A stretch of 64,000 nucleotides of DNA. It comes from Chrysomallon squamiferum (taxonomy: Eukaryota > Mollusca > Gastropoda > Neomphalida > Peltospiridae). Under the pieces are notes generated by a model. It worked only from the letters and a program-made list of their open reading frames with translations, did not search any database and was not told where the DNA came from. The DNA lies in the NCBI GenBank assembly GCA_012295275.1, contig CM022678.1, positions 6,466,059 to 6,530,058 of the forward strand. The letters are read 5' to 3'. A program made the position numbers and the translations under genes. Shown piece by piece: positions 34,507-45,473 of this stretch; positions within the stretch are counted from its first letter, which is position 1; each line of letters starts with the position of its first letter.

Positions 34507-36491
34507 TCGATCGATCGATCGATCTATCTATCTATCTAAATACCCAGGAACGTTACTTGTTATTAAGCAGTACAACACCTACTAAATGTTATTCTACTTG
34601 TTCAGATTCATCTCAACATCTGTGCCTTTGACATCTGGCTGATACCATAGCTGAGTTTATCCACATCAGTTCAGTAAGCTGAATCACAGTCCTTTGATAC
34701 TGACCAACCAATTAGCTTCTATAATACTATTGAGCCATTTTATAGATTTAGATATAGATATATAAACTTATAGATATATACAGATAAATCTATATCTATA
34801 TATATGTACTGAGTTGTAACAAACTTGTGCATTATATACTTTCTTTGGTTCAGTATCACACTTGGTATTGTCTAACACTAGATGGCGTTGTCCACCTCAG
34901 TAATGAAGATGTAAAAATCTTAATAGTTGTTATCTCATTTATATTTTGTTAGTCTTGTATTTCAGTTGCAGTGGGAATTTATAAATCACATTAATGAACA
35001 TATCAATAGTTGTTTTGTCCATTGTGTGTTAGTAACAATCTTTTATCTTGTATTCTGTGGAAATTATCTTAGATCCACAGAATCATGTGTTTATCATTCT
35101 GAGTTTGAAAACAGGAAATCTGTATATGCTGATTTGGGTAGAGATAGGACAGTTACGTTAGATGCAATCATTTCTCTACTGAGGCTAAAACTCAAGAGGC
35201 ACGCATACATCATATAACACATAACACACAGATACACAGTTTTAAGTTATTTATATATTGTAAAAAAATAAAAGCAGCATTTAATGATGTTCTATTAGTT
35301 GCAGATGTGGCAGAAGAGTTGATTTGGTAAAGCAGTGTAATTCTGAAAATTTTAATTTTGTTTACCTTGAACTTTTTCTTATTTATTTATTTTTTTTTAT
35401 TTCCTCTTCTTCTTTTCCTTCTTATTGTTATCATTTTATTCACATTTATTTTGCATTATTGTTATTTTATTTTACTTATTATTATTATTATTATCATCAT
35501 CGTTGTTATTTAATTTTGTTTGTTTATTTTTCTTCTTTCTTTTCTTTTTACTTCTTCCTCTTCTTCTTACTATTATTTACTTCTTTTTTTAATTTATTTT
35601 TATATTTATTTATTTATTTATGTATTTATTTATTCATTTAGACATTTAATGCTATAAATATACGTCTGCACAACTTGACTACGAATAACATGAACGATTC
35701 AAACTAGCATTCTTCAACATGCTTTAACAAACTTTACAGAGTGAACTACAAAGTACTATATTATTTATTTTCAACTTGTATTGACGTCTGTTACATCTTC
35801 ATCTTTCAGTTGTTAACTTAAAAGATCTGATTACAGCATCTGAACTTAACATCCACGAACCTTGTTCTGTGAAATTTTTTTACCTGAGAACTTGCCTGTC
35901 TTTTAATTTGATAATGTATATAATCTGAATGGCTTTAATATATACTACACCCCTCTACACCCCTAATAACAATAAGCATGTATCCATCCAGTGCTTGATA
36001 ATTAAAATAGTAATAAAAATAACTTGATTCATCTAAATATTCTTACATGAAATGATAAAAGATTTAATTTTGCCGAGTAGAAATATTACTAAATATTTTA
36101 ATCTGTGGTAAATAATGTATTATATAAATTTTTAAATTATTTTTTTTTTTTTTTGTTTTATTTTTAAGAATTTTTTTTAAAAGTATAATGTGTCGTTATT
36201 TAATTACAAATTGACGTAGGTTTTATTACATAATGGATTGTTTAAGATATATCTGTTACATGATATGTGAAGATGTATCTGTTTATTATTTTATATAAAT
36301 TTGTCAAGTTTTCTTTTTTTCAGTTTTTTTACAGTACCTAGTTTATTATAATAATGTGATTGTTAAAAATATTTTTGAATTTGGGTTGAAACTTGAAACT
36401 GTATTTTAATACAAGAGCAGAATGTTCTTAATAATTATTATTATTATTGTTATTATTGTTGTTACTGGTAGTATTATTGTTGTTGTTGTTG

Positions 36492-36534
<43 letters not shown>

Positions 36535-36590
36535 TATGATTCTTTTTATTGTTATTATTGTTGTTATTGTTTTTACTGTTATTATGATTG

Positions 36591-36630
<40 letters not shown>

Positions 36631-37213
36631 GATTGTTTTTATTATTATTATTATTGATTGTTTTTATTATTATTATTTTTATTATGATTGTTTTTATTAT
36701 TATTATTATTATTATGATTGTTTTTATTATTATTATTATTATTATTAATGGTTTTAGTATTATTTTATTAGCTGTCTTTACCCAAACTCATTCACACTAT
36801 TCAGTTATATATTATTTTTTTAATTTATTTTTAACTTAATTTCAGCCACTTCAGCGAACGATGAACTGGAATTTGTAAAAATGCGTTACCGCTCTCCCGC
36901 TCACTCGGCATTCCGCGACCACCAGACATTCGACAACGTCAACATGACCGACTACTCGTCGCTGGAGCGCCCACCCAGCTACGACACCACCATGAGAGAC
37001 AGCCACGCCGACACAACGGCGGCAAACATGTACTACGCTGCCGACAGACAGAGTATACGAAGCAAGGCCAGCACCCGGTCGAAAAAATCAACTCACAGAC
37101 AGACATCTGCGGCAACTTCGGACGCGAACTTTGAGAGGCGACAGGAGTTGCCGTGGGTGCAGATAACGCCGTCGTCGAATGTCGATCACAACTACCAGCG
37201 GAATTTTCCCTAG
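20213..37213 (+). CDS. NKAIN: NKAIN: sodium/potassium-transporting ATPase subunit beta-1-interacting protein, alternative C-termini
   Basis: Four-helix plasma-membrane protein family that binds the Na+/K+-ATPase beta subunit. Constant exons: 20213-20287, 23727-23864, 26049-26129, 27309-27521 and 28125-28185, giving 189 whole codons plus one base. Landmarks: [53 protein letters not shown], and YVEVIHAAVQCLFALLGF, all close to vertebrate NKAINs. Three ends are possible: read-through of exon 5 (stop at 28365-28367, 249 aa), exon 6a at 33100-33206 (224 aa, the family-like end), or exon 6b at 36846-37213 (311 aa). Splicing out of exon 5 is in phase 1 and fits both 6a and 6b. Convergent with GST copy A and divergent from ASPH. 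Confidence 0.93.
20288..23726 (+). other. NKAIN intron 1
   Basis: AT-rich. It contains a 31-base poly-A near 20507-20537, a foldback repeat element at 21270-22404, and poly-T near 22636-22658. The piece at 20550-20660 is more complex, but I could not assign it. No exon seen. Confidence 0.7.
21270..22404. mobile_element. Foldback (long inverted repeat) element in NKAIN intron 1
   Basis: The left arm (21270-21518) and right arm (22189-22404) are inverted copies of each other. Shared blocks in order: GGCTC(G/A)AAAC, TTGCCAAATG, ACCAAAGTTC, GGGTGACTGGGA, GTTAA(C/A)AAAATTATGGG, GCCACTATTAAT, AAATATTTATTTCACATAAA, TTTGCT, CCTTAATTTG. The middle, about 670 bp, is AT-rich with a poly-A at 21597-21620 and no recognisable transposase. 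It could be a non-autonomous DNA element or two opposed insertions of one repeat. Confidence 0.8.
23727..23864 (+). CDS. NKAIN: NKAIN coding exon 2
   Basis: 46 codons, phase 0 at both ends. It contains [20 protein letters not shown], helix 2 (QLVCIIIGLFGA) and QYRPRF. The ERQ-x-FDFLG-x-WAPI block is the NKAIN family signature. Confidence 0.95.
23865..26048 (+). other. NKAIN intron 2
   Basis: AT-rich intron with (CT)n at 24271-24318, a two-copy repeat at about 24812-24950 (TGTACAAGCAGATTATTATT followed by TTTA tetramers) and poly-T runs. No exon seen. Confidence 0.7.
24271..24340. repeat. (CT)n microsatellite
   Basis: About 24 perfect CT dinucleotides followed by an interrupted CTCTGT tail. 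Confidence 0.95.
26049..26129 (+). CDS. NKAIN: NKAIN coding exon 3
   Basis: 27 codons, phase 0 at both ends: helix 3, [20 protein letters not shown], then EVGVLRR. The donor is GTGAGT. Confidence 0.95.
26130..27308 (+). other. NKAIN intron 3
   Basis: AT-rich. A short stretch at 26250-26340 repeats CTAGTCTA/CCTAGTCTA-like words. A two-copy tandem repeat lies at 26398-26607 and a (GATA/GACA)n run near 27158-27190. No exon seen. Confidence 0.7.
26398..26607. repeat. Two-copy 105-bp tandem duplication
   Basis: Both copies contain TTTATTTGCTTACA, CATTTAATTTGATTCCTTTT and TATGCTTCAGTTGTTCCTTT, and differ at only a few bases, so the duplication looks recent. Confidence 0.9.
27309..27521 (+). CDS. 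NKAIN: NKAIN coding exon 4, extracellular loop
   Basis: 71 codons, phase 0 at both ends. It codes for the loop between helices 3 and 4, including KSWWLEHGVGC, a possible N-glycosylation site NSS, a Pro-rich PIPPEQFVEGC stretch and YYYVEVIHAAVQCLFA at the start of helix 4. The two Cys in the loop are candidates for a disulphide. Confidence 0.95.
27522..28124 (+). other. NKAIN intron 4
   Basis: AT-rich. CA run near 27665-27700, then TTTTAG hexamers at about 27883-27915 and TTTTAA hexamers at about 27953-28025. No exon seen. Confidence 0.75.
28125..28367 (+). CDS. NKAIN: NKAIN exon 5, constant part plus read-through C-terminus
   Basis: The constant part, 28125-28185, is LLGFVVSCVTIYAYTEEDES plus one base, followed by a strong GTAAGTAC donor. 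If that donor is not used, the frame stays open for 60 more codons (CKYIASTITYNRPKES and so on, ending RLVPSSSA) to TGA at 28365. This tail region has much higher GC content than the introns around it. AATAAA-type signals lie near 28960. Whether this form is expressed cannot be decided from sequence. Confidence 0.7.
   Translation: MLGFVVSCVTIYAYTEEDESCKYIASTITYNRPKESVVVRYRPVQVRDSWCIPTYVSYNDCVDWSSTTNPSQRLVPSSSA
28728..28955. repeat. Two-copy duplication of about 115 bp
   Basis: Both copies run TCTGTATTTTGTTC or TTTGTATTTTGTTC, then TTTTCTTTTTGTTGC, a T-rich spacer, GTTCATTTTACACCTC and ATGTCAAAGCCAACAATTTC. Three or four substitutions separate them. Confidence 0.9.
31196..31281. repeat. (TTTTG)n followed by (TTTTA)n
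   Basis: About ten TTTTG pentamers pass directly into about seven TTTTA pentamers, which suggests one run in which a G-to-A change has spread. Confidence 0.95.
31540..32060. repeat. Decayed tandem repeat of about 120-130 bp
   Basis: Four or five diverged copies share (A/T)TTCGTGAAAATG-like, AATTTG(T/A)(A/G)AATTTGA, TACCA(T/C)TCTC, GTGTTTATTT, TAATTTTACACA and CAGAATTAATTAGTAATTG blocks. Confidence 0.6.
32270..32920. repeat. Decayed short-period repeat (TTTACAAAACA type)
   Basis: TTTACAAAACA-like words recur roughly every 30-40 bases, each followed by an A/T-rich or ATATCTC-like spacer. Too diverged to set an exact unit. Confidence 0.5.
33100..33206 (+). CDS. NKAIN: NKAIN terminal exon 6a, family-like C-terminus
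   Basis: Acceptor TCTTTGCAG. It completes a Phe codon with exon 5 and reads GFIRGFDVNPSDRAILQ and then a tail ending EPTKF, stop at 33204. The EEDES-F-GFIRGFD join resembles the EEDTFDFIGGFD end of vertebrate NKAINs. Acceptor, phase and similarity agree. Confidence 0.85.
34454..34538. repeat. (GT)n, (GATC)n and (CTAT)n compound microsatellite
   Basis: GT run to about 34499, a short GA run, then four or five GATC tetramers and CTAT tetramers. Confidence 0.95.
34875..34889 (+). promoter_or_regulatory. CTCF-like motif in NKAIN intron 5
   Basis: ACACTAGATGGCGTT fits CCASYAGRKGGCRS except at the first and last bases. Confidence 0.4.
36432..36750. repeat. (TTA)n trinucleotide tract with TTG interruptions
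   Basis: More than 300 bp of TTA with scattered TTG, and repeated GATTGTTTTTATTATTATTA blocks, ending 95 bases before the exon 6b acceptor. Confidence 0.93.
36846..37213 (+). CDS. NKAIN: NKAIN terminal exon 6b, long cytoplasmic tail with PPxY motif
   Basis: Acceptor TTTCAG at 36841-36845. It completes a Ser codon with exon 5, then reads TSANDELEFVKMRYRSP and continues to a TAG at 37211. The tail is hydrophilic, rich in Ser/Thr/Arg/Asp, and holds ERPPSYDT, a PPxY motif of the kind bound by WW domains of Nedd4-type ligases. It also has a basic RSKASTRSKKSTHR stretch. Its GC content is strikingly higher than its surroundings, as expected for coding sequence. Alternative to 6a. Confidence 0.82.
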
Positions 37214-38687
37214 GGGCTCTTCCTGAAATCATTGTATAGGAGAAAACAGTGTTTTTTTTTTTTTTTTTTTTTTTTTTTTTGAATTCAGTTGGCAACTTTT
37301 GTGTTTTGTGTTTTGTTTCTTTTTTTAGATTCGATTTTGATGCATTTCGTGGATGAAGGAGGAATGTTTTGTTTGTGAATGGATAAATAGGTTTATTTTT
37401 TATGAAGGAAGGAAAAAGTTCATATGTGAAAAAAAGAAAGGTTATTTTTTTTTTTTTAATTTTTTAATTTTTTTTTTTTTTAATGAGGAAAGACCATTTA
37501 ATTTGTGAAAGAAGAAAAGTTTTTTTTAAATTTTTTAATTATTTTTATTTTTATTTTAAATTTAAAATTTTAATTTTAATTTTAATTATTTTGGTTTCCA
37601 TGAAGATTATTCTGATCAATGAACGTGTTTTATACAATAACAGGGATTTGTGAATGAAGAAAATTTTGTGATTCTGAACAATTTAACACTGATCTCGATT
37701 TCACTGTTGTGCTGGATGTTAGGTAGAAAACAAAAAAAAAATTTTTTTTTTTTTTCTTGTTCGAAAGCGAAGGATGCAGGAGTAGTGATTGTTTTTGTGT
37801 CCTGTGGAAAAGTGCCTCTGAATTCACCAGGAAGAGACCCCGAAATTTTTATAAATCTCCTATTTATAAAGATTTAAAAACATTCTTTCATTTATTCACA
37901 GGCAGAACACATTTTAGCTAATCATGTGAGAATCCTGTGGAAAAAAAAAGAAAGAAATATATATAAAAAAAAAAAAAGGAAATTGATATTTGAGCAGTAG
38001 AGACGATATTGTTATGGCAACCGTTTACAAATTCGACAGAACAAATTTAAAAAAAAATTGAATATTGGTAAAGGAGTGCAAAATGTTTTGTTGTTTTATT
38101 TATAGGAAACTTAATTTTTAATTGTTTAATTTTTTTTTTTTTTTAAAGCTTAGTTTCTTTTTTAGTTTTCTATTTTTAGTGTTCAGTTTTGTTTCATGTC
38201 TTTTACTTGTGTGTTTTTTATTTCATGCTTTGTAGTTCTTTTTATGTTTTGTTGTTGTTTTTGTTTTAATGATGAAAACGTGGATCTATGACTCAGTTTC
38301 GGACATTTTCTAAAAACATGAGAAATGTTTTTTAAAAATCGGGTTTTGTCTGTTTTTATTTTTTTTAAAGCATTTTCAGTAACATGACTCACAACGTTCC
38401 TGTAAACATATCTGTCAATATTTTTATATATAGAGAGGATCTGTGTACATGTTTCAAATTTTTTGTTTACACAAAGCACCTTGAAGTTAAAAAGTATGTG
38501 TACTGTATTCTTTCACATGTAACAGCAAATGGTCTTATAAGCAAAGGTTAACATTATATAAGTGAAATAGATTTTTAAAACTTTTTTATTCTTGTTAACT
38601 GGATATTCTCCAAACTTTGCAATATTTATCTACTTCTACAGCAGAAATTATTTTTTTTTTAAATGTGCAGTAAAAATTTTAGTTTCT

Positions 38688-38790
38688 CTCACTTACAAAG
38701 GCATACCATTATAAGGCAGATAGACCTCTTTTTTTTTTGTTGAAAACTTTGTAATGGTATGTCATAAAAAGAGATACCCTTGTAAGTGAG
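38688..38790 (+). repeat. Imperfect hairpin in the NKAIN 3' region
   Basis: CTCACTTACAA at 38688 pairs with TTGTAAGTGAG ending at 38790, and CATACCATTA pairs with TAATGGTATG inside it, with an 18-base one-sided bulge. This could be the remains of a small inverted-repeat element. Confidence 0.65.
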
Positions 38791-39244
38791 GGTGTCGGTA
38801 TCAAGGAAGAAAAGGGATCTTTTTATCTCAAGAAATCTTGTAACAGCTATTAAAAAGTTGGGCGATATGGTACAGTAATCACACATTCATTACACTACTT
38901 TTTTTTAACTTCTTGTTTTTCTGTTTTTTAATGAATTTCAGAAATTCTGATATTTTATGTCCTAATATTTTGAATTTTTGTGTCTACCAGAAGTAAAATT
39001 CAGAATTATAAACATTAAATAAATATACATGTAGAATGTTGCTTGTTTTATACAAGTTTTGGTAATTATGGTATTTTTTTAAACACTTCTTTTGATGACA
39101 TTTTGAAAACATTTTTATAAATTATGTCAGACTAGTTGATTAATTTTTGAGACTTAATATATATTAACACTTTTATAATAATTTGATTATATTTGATATT
39201 TTGCTGTTACTGTTACTACTACTGTAATACTATTGTCATTATAA

Positions 39245-39285
<41 letters not shown>

Positions 39286-40317
39286 AACACTGTTTATCAC
39301 TGACTGATGGTTGTTCATATTGTTTTTAATGTATTTAAAAATAACATATTGCCAATTTAGGAAACCTGATTTATAAAACAACAAATAATAAAAAATCAAT
39401 TAAAAATCATGACTGAAATATATTCCTATTAAATACAAATTATTTTATTAGCAAAAGGAACAGAAATGTTTTTTAATCTGTGAACCCACATATCCGCAAA
39501 TTGTATTACTCTTTGTACTTAAGACTTTATCTTTGTGTTTTTATCATGTTCTCATTTCTTAAAATTACCTTTGTGACGTGCACACTGATATTAACTGGTC
39601 CTTTATTTTCATCCTGTATTTGGACCATTTCAGTAATTCAGTTCTTTTTGTAAGACTATATAATGTTTTATATTTATATATGTAACATGCCAGTTAGTTT
39701 TGGACAGTTCAAAAAATTCAAAGAAGATGGAGAATAATTTAGATTTAAAAATTTTGAATTGTCATAAATATAATTTAAACATTTTAGATTTCTGAGTTCT
39801 GTTGTTGTATCTTACTTCAGCTATAATTACATAAATTGAAAATATAAAAAATAAAAATTAACATTTAATTATTAAAACCTTTATTTTTTTTTTTTTTTTT
39901 TTTTTTTTGTCCTTTAAACATGCTGTTATTTTACATTCTAACATTACCAGTTATTCTCCTCATAACCATTTTTTTTTTCACATCACAATTTTTACTACAC
40001 TTTGTATGGGTTGTGTACCTTTCACATCATTCCATCTTATCTTTTAACACACATCATACATTAAATACAATTTTTATGTTAACTTACTTACAATGTCAAT
40101 GACCATCATCTATCATCTGATTGTCTTTTTTAATTCCATGGTCAGTGTAATATTGTGATGATAAGAGATTTTTTTGTTTGTTTTTTTTTTTTTTTTTTGG
40201 ATTATTGATGTAGATAATAAATTATATTTAATATTTATTGTTTGCTCATCATGCTTTGCTTGTTTCATCTTGTTTTAAAACCCTGGTGATGTTTAAAAGA
40301 AAAGTGAATTTTTGATC

Positions 40318-40349
<32 letters not shown>

Positions 40350-40984
40350 ATAGACAATACAAATTTTTTTTTTCTCTTGTAGAGCAAGCTAAATAATAAA
40401 TTTATGGTGCATATTTGTCTTTTTCTTGTGTGCTTTTTTTTTTTTTTTTTTTTTTAATTAACAAAATAAACTTGGCGAAAAGAAAAAAAATAAACTTGAC
40501 ATAGAAGAACTGTTTCCATATTTTTACTTGTCAGTTTCAGAGGTTTAAATTTGTTTTTTTATTTACTCTAGTATTTTGCTACTGCTTGTTTCAGACAAGG
40601 ATAAAATATAATTTATATTTATTACTGAAATAATGTAGACTGATTATATACTGATTCAGTATCTAGGTTTAAAATGGAATGATCAGGACAGGAACTTGCC
40701 AAATACAACAAGAATAAATGAAAACCACTAATGGATGTGAATCATTTGTCATTTAATGGTGATAAAATTAGTAAAATTGTTAAAAACTAATCTGTTTTTA
40801 ATAGATTTTTGATTAAGCCAGTGTTTTGTGCCCACAAAAGGCATGCTTGAACAGTGTTCTGTTGAAAGGCTATTGGGGGGAAAAAATTACTTTCATCTTT
40901 AACTCAGAATAACTTCAAAACATATTTTCAATTACTGTTCAAGACCAGTTTATGATCATTATAATACAGAACAAAGTAATGATG

Positions 40985-40986
40985 TA

Positions 40987-41053
<67 letters not shown>

Positions 41054-41125
41054 ATTCAGATAAACATTTTAAAACATTTTAATAGTTTGGGGGTTGTTAA
41101 AATGTATTAATTTATTCTATTATTA

Positions 41126-41177
<52 letters not shown>
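40985..41177. repeat. Two (TTA)n microsatellites
   Basis: Perfect TTA tracts at 40985-41050 and 41126-41177, separated by a short unique spacer. A third lies at 41806-41857. Confidence 0.95.
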
Positions 41178-41473
41178 GCTTCTCATTAGTACGCAATAAT
41201 CATATTCAGTGTCATGATGTAAAAATAAAATCTGTTTATTTCATCTGTATATTCGTTTGTTTGGGAAATTATTAACTGTAAACTGAACTTGCAGTTATAT
41301 TTGTTCAGGGCACTTTTTTTTTTTTTTTTTTCATCTGCTTTGTAAAGTGCAAAATTGTTAAAACTGTTTTTATTCCTATTGTATAAACTGCCTATGGAAA
41401 CAGATTTTAATTTTAAAAGAATTGTTAAAATGATTTTAACAGAACATGCTTTCTGTTTAGTTGTTATCATTTG

Positions 41474-41488
41474 ACACCAGGTGGCGGT
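41474..41488 (+). promoter_or_regulatory. CTCF-like motif downstream of NKAIN
   Basis: ACACCAGGTGGCGGT is the best match in the window to CCASYAGRKGGCRS. Confidence 0.45.
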
Positions 41489-41804
41489 ACTGTCAAAGAA
41501 ATATGGTAATCAAAATCACTTGATTGATTATGTAGCTGTAATGTTTTTTTCAGAAGAGAAATATTTGTTGCTAATTTTGTTTCGCTTTTTATTTTTGAAT
41601 TTACTGACCAAAATGTATGTTTTATACTGTACTTTATTTGCAAATGAACTTACTGAAACATTATTATTATTGACATTTATTTTATATCTTATTTTTTTTT
41701 TTTTTTTTTTTTTTTCAATATTCATATACAGTTCTTTATTTTGGTCACTAATATTTCATGTGTTCACTTTAGAATTAAGGTGAATTTGTAAAAAAAAAAA
41801 ATTA

Positions 41805-41860
<56 letters not shown>

Positions 41861-42499
41861 ATTATTTATTTTATTATTATTAATTAATTATTAATTTATT
41901 TATTTAAAAATAGTCAGGCAAAAACTGGTGTGCTTCCATTAGCTTACAGGGTAGCATTTTTTTTTTTCTTTTGAATAAATAAATAAAATAATTGGCTTAA
42001 ACATTAAACATATTTTTTGTACATTTGTTTTATTTTATTTACAGAATTATGAAAACTTAGTTTTAATTTTTAATATAATTTTAAAATATTTCAAAATTAT
42101 GATTATAATTATGATTACTAGATGTTTTTCTTCTTCTTCTTCTTCTTCTTTATTATTATTATTATTATTATTATTTTATTAATAGTTTATTTTTTGTTGT
42201 TTTAAACGGGATTTTTCTTTTATTTCATAAATAAAACATATAATTTATGACTTTGGAAAACGTTTTTGTTTACGATACTTCGTTGTCATGGGTACATGTT
42301 TGTTTGTTACGTACAATCACAGATGTGTAATTTGTAAATAAATAAAAGAAAAAAATACTTCACATACTGCCAATGTCTGTTCTGTTTTTTTACATTTCGG
42401 GAATTATTTCTTGGACTGAAATTGATATTTATGACTTATAAAATTGGTCTGTCATCGAGAACTAAAGTCTAATAGTTTCCGACTGACGTAACAATTAGA

Positions 42500-42507
42500 T
42501 GACGTCA
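42500..42507. promoter_or_regulatory. CRE/ATF palindrome TGACGTCA
   Basis: Perfect 8-base palindrome in the context GATGACGTCATC. A second perfect copy lies at 42817-42824. Confidence 0.6.
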
Positions 42508-43285
42508 TCACAATAAGGCATCAGTTTCTATGAATTAGACAGTTCGTAACGATTTCTTAAGGTGACCTTCATACTTTTTATTTTCTATTTATTATTTTAT
42601 TTATATAAGCATTGGATTTAAAATTGTAGTGGAATATTATTTAAATAATTAAATTTATGTTACACATTATTTGTTAAGTTTCGGAATAACTAAACACTTT
42701 ATTACGTTTAACTGGACCATTAAATATGGATTCCCAAGGGAACTTAATTGAATATTAATTAACCGACACTGTTAATTGCAAAATATATAATAATATCAAG
42801 TTACATAACAAAAGAATGACGTCATAAATTATGGTGGTAAAATTCTTTTAAACTGAGTTCCTCGCATTAAGGTGAGTATTTATTTATTTTTTATTTTTTA
42901 ATTAATTAATTTCTAACTAAAGACAATACCTATTTCAAAATATTATTTTTTCTTAATATGAAAAGAGCATTGCTGGAATCAAGCTGCGTTCTACCACTTA
43001 ACTTTGTCGTGTTTTTAATCTCCTTAACGGTTAAGGATTAATGGTCTGTTGCCCATGACAACAGATTTTTATTTTAATCCCTGTGTTTTCATAAATCCCT
43101 GAAGTTAACATCTGTATCACGCTATCGTGGTTCGACAGTCGAGAAAGAGTGGAAGAAAAAAAGAGAAACGATTTTATTTGGCGTTTGTATAAGAGAATGT
43201 TAAAATTAAAATTCCATCTATTGTATATACTATCATCATAAACACCATCATCATCATCATTATCATTATCTCATTATCATCATCA

Positions 43286-43338
<53 letters not shown>

Positions 43339-44003
43339 GACAGTTATTTCATATCTTTTTTCACGGTAAGAATATACAGTTCTTTATTTTGGTCATTATA
43401 ACTAAAATATTATTGCTTCTTTATCAAATAAATTTTAAAAACTTATTTAAACATTTTGGAACAAAACAAATTTTTAAAATAAGAAAGAAAAGACAGAATA
43501 ATAAGAGAGACGGGACAGAGATACGAAGCTACATTTTACGTGAGTGCAAGAAAGGAATCCATTACTTTCTTCCGCTGACCATGAATGTTAAATCAACCCT
43601 GTCACTGACACAGTGAATTCGATATTCTAGAATGCTTTTCTATCGGTCACAATGCTTTATTTATAACCTCCAAAGACCACAACAGCGACTTGATACAATA
43701 ATAAAAACTCCCAAGGTTAGAAAATAATGCATATAAAAAATTAAAAAATTCCGCGTAGTCAGCACGGCGTACTGAGGTCACCGAGGCAGCTGTCGTCGTT
43801 GTCAAAACACGACCCTGTTGACAGCTTCATTTAATACCGTCTGCATCCATTAACTTTCTGGACTTTGGCCACCTACCGAAAGAACGCATTGTCATTTTAA
43901 AACGCGGGCGGTGTTCTGTTTGCACCGTTCGCCGATCAATAATTTTTAAAAAGTAGTTCGCTGTTAACCAGACGACCTCCGGGGTTTTTTTGTGGGGGGG
44001 GTA

Positions 44004-44011
44004 TGACGTCA
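44004..44011. promoter_or_regulatory. CRE/ATF palindrome TGACGTCA
   Basis: Perfect copy in the context ATGACGTCATC, inside the GC-rich patch upstream of GST copy A's 3' end. Confidence 0.6.
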
Positions 44012-44380
44012 TCTTTCTGTCAATCTTATCCTTGTCAACTATTTCCAAAATTAGTATTCTGCTTATTTATTTTAGGATTTAATACAAGGATTATAAATCA
44101 TAAATCTTTTGCTCGCGATGGAGTAATCTGGTTTAAATTTTTGAAGCCTCTCCCTGTGGCGTTATAATTGACGCTAGGTCACTCCTATTCAGTGAGCGCC
44201 ATGACGTTTTTTTTCCCCATTCCAATCGGTGCTCACGCCCGGATTATCTGTCGTCTTTTAGCTACGTTATAATAAAATAAGTATGATAAAATAATATAGC
44301 AGTATTAAAAATTATCTGCCGGTTTGCAACGTATTCGTATATATGGCGGACTTATTACTGAATTTTTCTCAGAATATAAA

Positions 44381-44570
44381 ATAAAATAAAATAAAATATA
44401 AAATTAAATTAAATTAAATTAAACTAAACTAAACTAAACTAAACTAAACTAAACTAAACTAAACTAAACTAAACTAAACTAAACTAAACTAAACTAAACT
44501 AAACTAAACTAAACTAAACTAAACTAAACTAAACTAAATTAAATTAAATTAAATTAAATTAAATTAAAAA
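44381..44570. repeat. (AATTA)n-(AACTA)n-(AATTA)n pentanucleotide tract
   Basis: About 23 AACTA pentamers flanked on both sides by AATTA pentamers and AAATA-type runs. The C-containing form sits in the middle of the tract. Confidence 0.95.
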
Positions 44571-45095
44571 TAAATAAAATTAAATATAATATATTAAGTA
44601 AATAAGTAAATAAATATACATAAAATAATAAATAAACATATCTTATATATTTTAAAGTTAAAAATAGTGAAAAATATTTTCTATTGTTTTAAATAAAATT
44701 GAAACACAAAGGAGAATTTATTATACATTAAGCTTTTATTCTGATTACTTGATCTATGAATACATAACAAAAAAAATATAACAAAAAATAAAAGAAAGAA
44801 TAACAAAATAAAATAGGAACATATTTCAAACAAGACTTCATAAAAATTATATTTTCCTGTTAACAATACCCTATTTCCCAGCTGTTGATTATGAATCACT
44901 TACTACAATAGAACAAATTTTAAAATACACTGATATTTCATAAAACTGAGTAATCATATACTTGGTAATACAATATCTTGTATATTTGTTGACCATCGAT
45001 TATAAAAGAGTATTTAACAGCAATACAATAATGTTTTCCAAACGGTTAATAATTGTAGAAATTCTTTTGTGCAGTACCTTTTCCAACGATACAGT

Positions 45096-45098
45096 AAA

Positions 45099-45163
<65 letters not shown>
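45096..45163. repeat. (ATA)n microsatellite
   Basis: About 22 perfect ATA trinucleotides. Confidence 0.96.
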
Positions 45164-45166
<3 letters not shown>

Positions 45167-45473
45167 ACAAAAACAAAAGATATCAGAAATATCTATGGTG
45201 TGTAATTCATAAATTTTGAAAAGCAATTAACTGGTAATATATTTTTAATCATAACTAGTATAAAACAAATAAAAAGTTAATATTCAAAAGCTAGATATTG
45301 CATTAAACTCCCTAGTACAATACCATGTAATTACACTATGCACCGATTTCTAAGCACGTGGTGTACGTTTTAATAACAACACACCAATGACTAGACAGAA
45401 TTCATTTCAGTCTACGAAAGCAACCAATCAAAATTCAAGACACGTATATTACGTAATCTGTCTTTTATCGAAA

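Larger units (their letters stand above)
33207..36845 (+). other. NKAIN intron 5, second part, or 3' UTR of the 6a form
   Basis: AT-rich. It holds (TTTA)n at about 33747-33790 with an AATAAA near 33820, a (GT)n-GATC-CTAT compound run at 34454-34538 and (TTA/TTG)n at 36432-36750. A CTCF-like motif lies at 34875-34889. Open frames at 34927-35217 and 36422-36748 show no coding character. Confidence 0.6.
37214..42350 (+). other. NKAIN long 3' region
   Basis: AT-rich with many poly-T and poly-A runs and several AATAAA signals (for example near 42340). The 3' UTR of the 6b form lies here, but its end cannot be fixed. It contains a hairpin at 38688-38790, (TA)n at 40320-40343, TTA runs at 40985-41177 and 41806-41885, and a CTCF-like motif at 41474-41488. 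Confidence 0.5.

Noticed and set aside
34927-35217. 96-codon plus-strand frame in NKAIN intron 5
   Set aside because: AT-rich codon use like the intron around it, no start context and no similarity that I can recognise.
43827-44048. 73-codon minus-strand frame in a GC-rich patch
   Set aside because: No splice sites, no family resemblance, and a CRE palindrome with a G run inside it; it looks like non-coding sequence of raised GC content.
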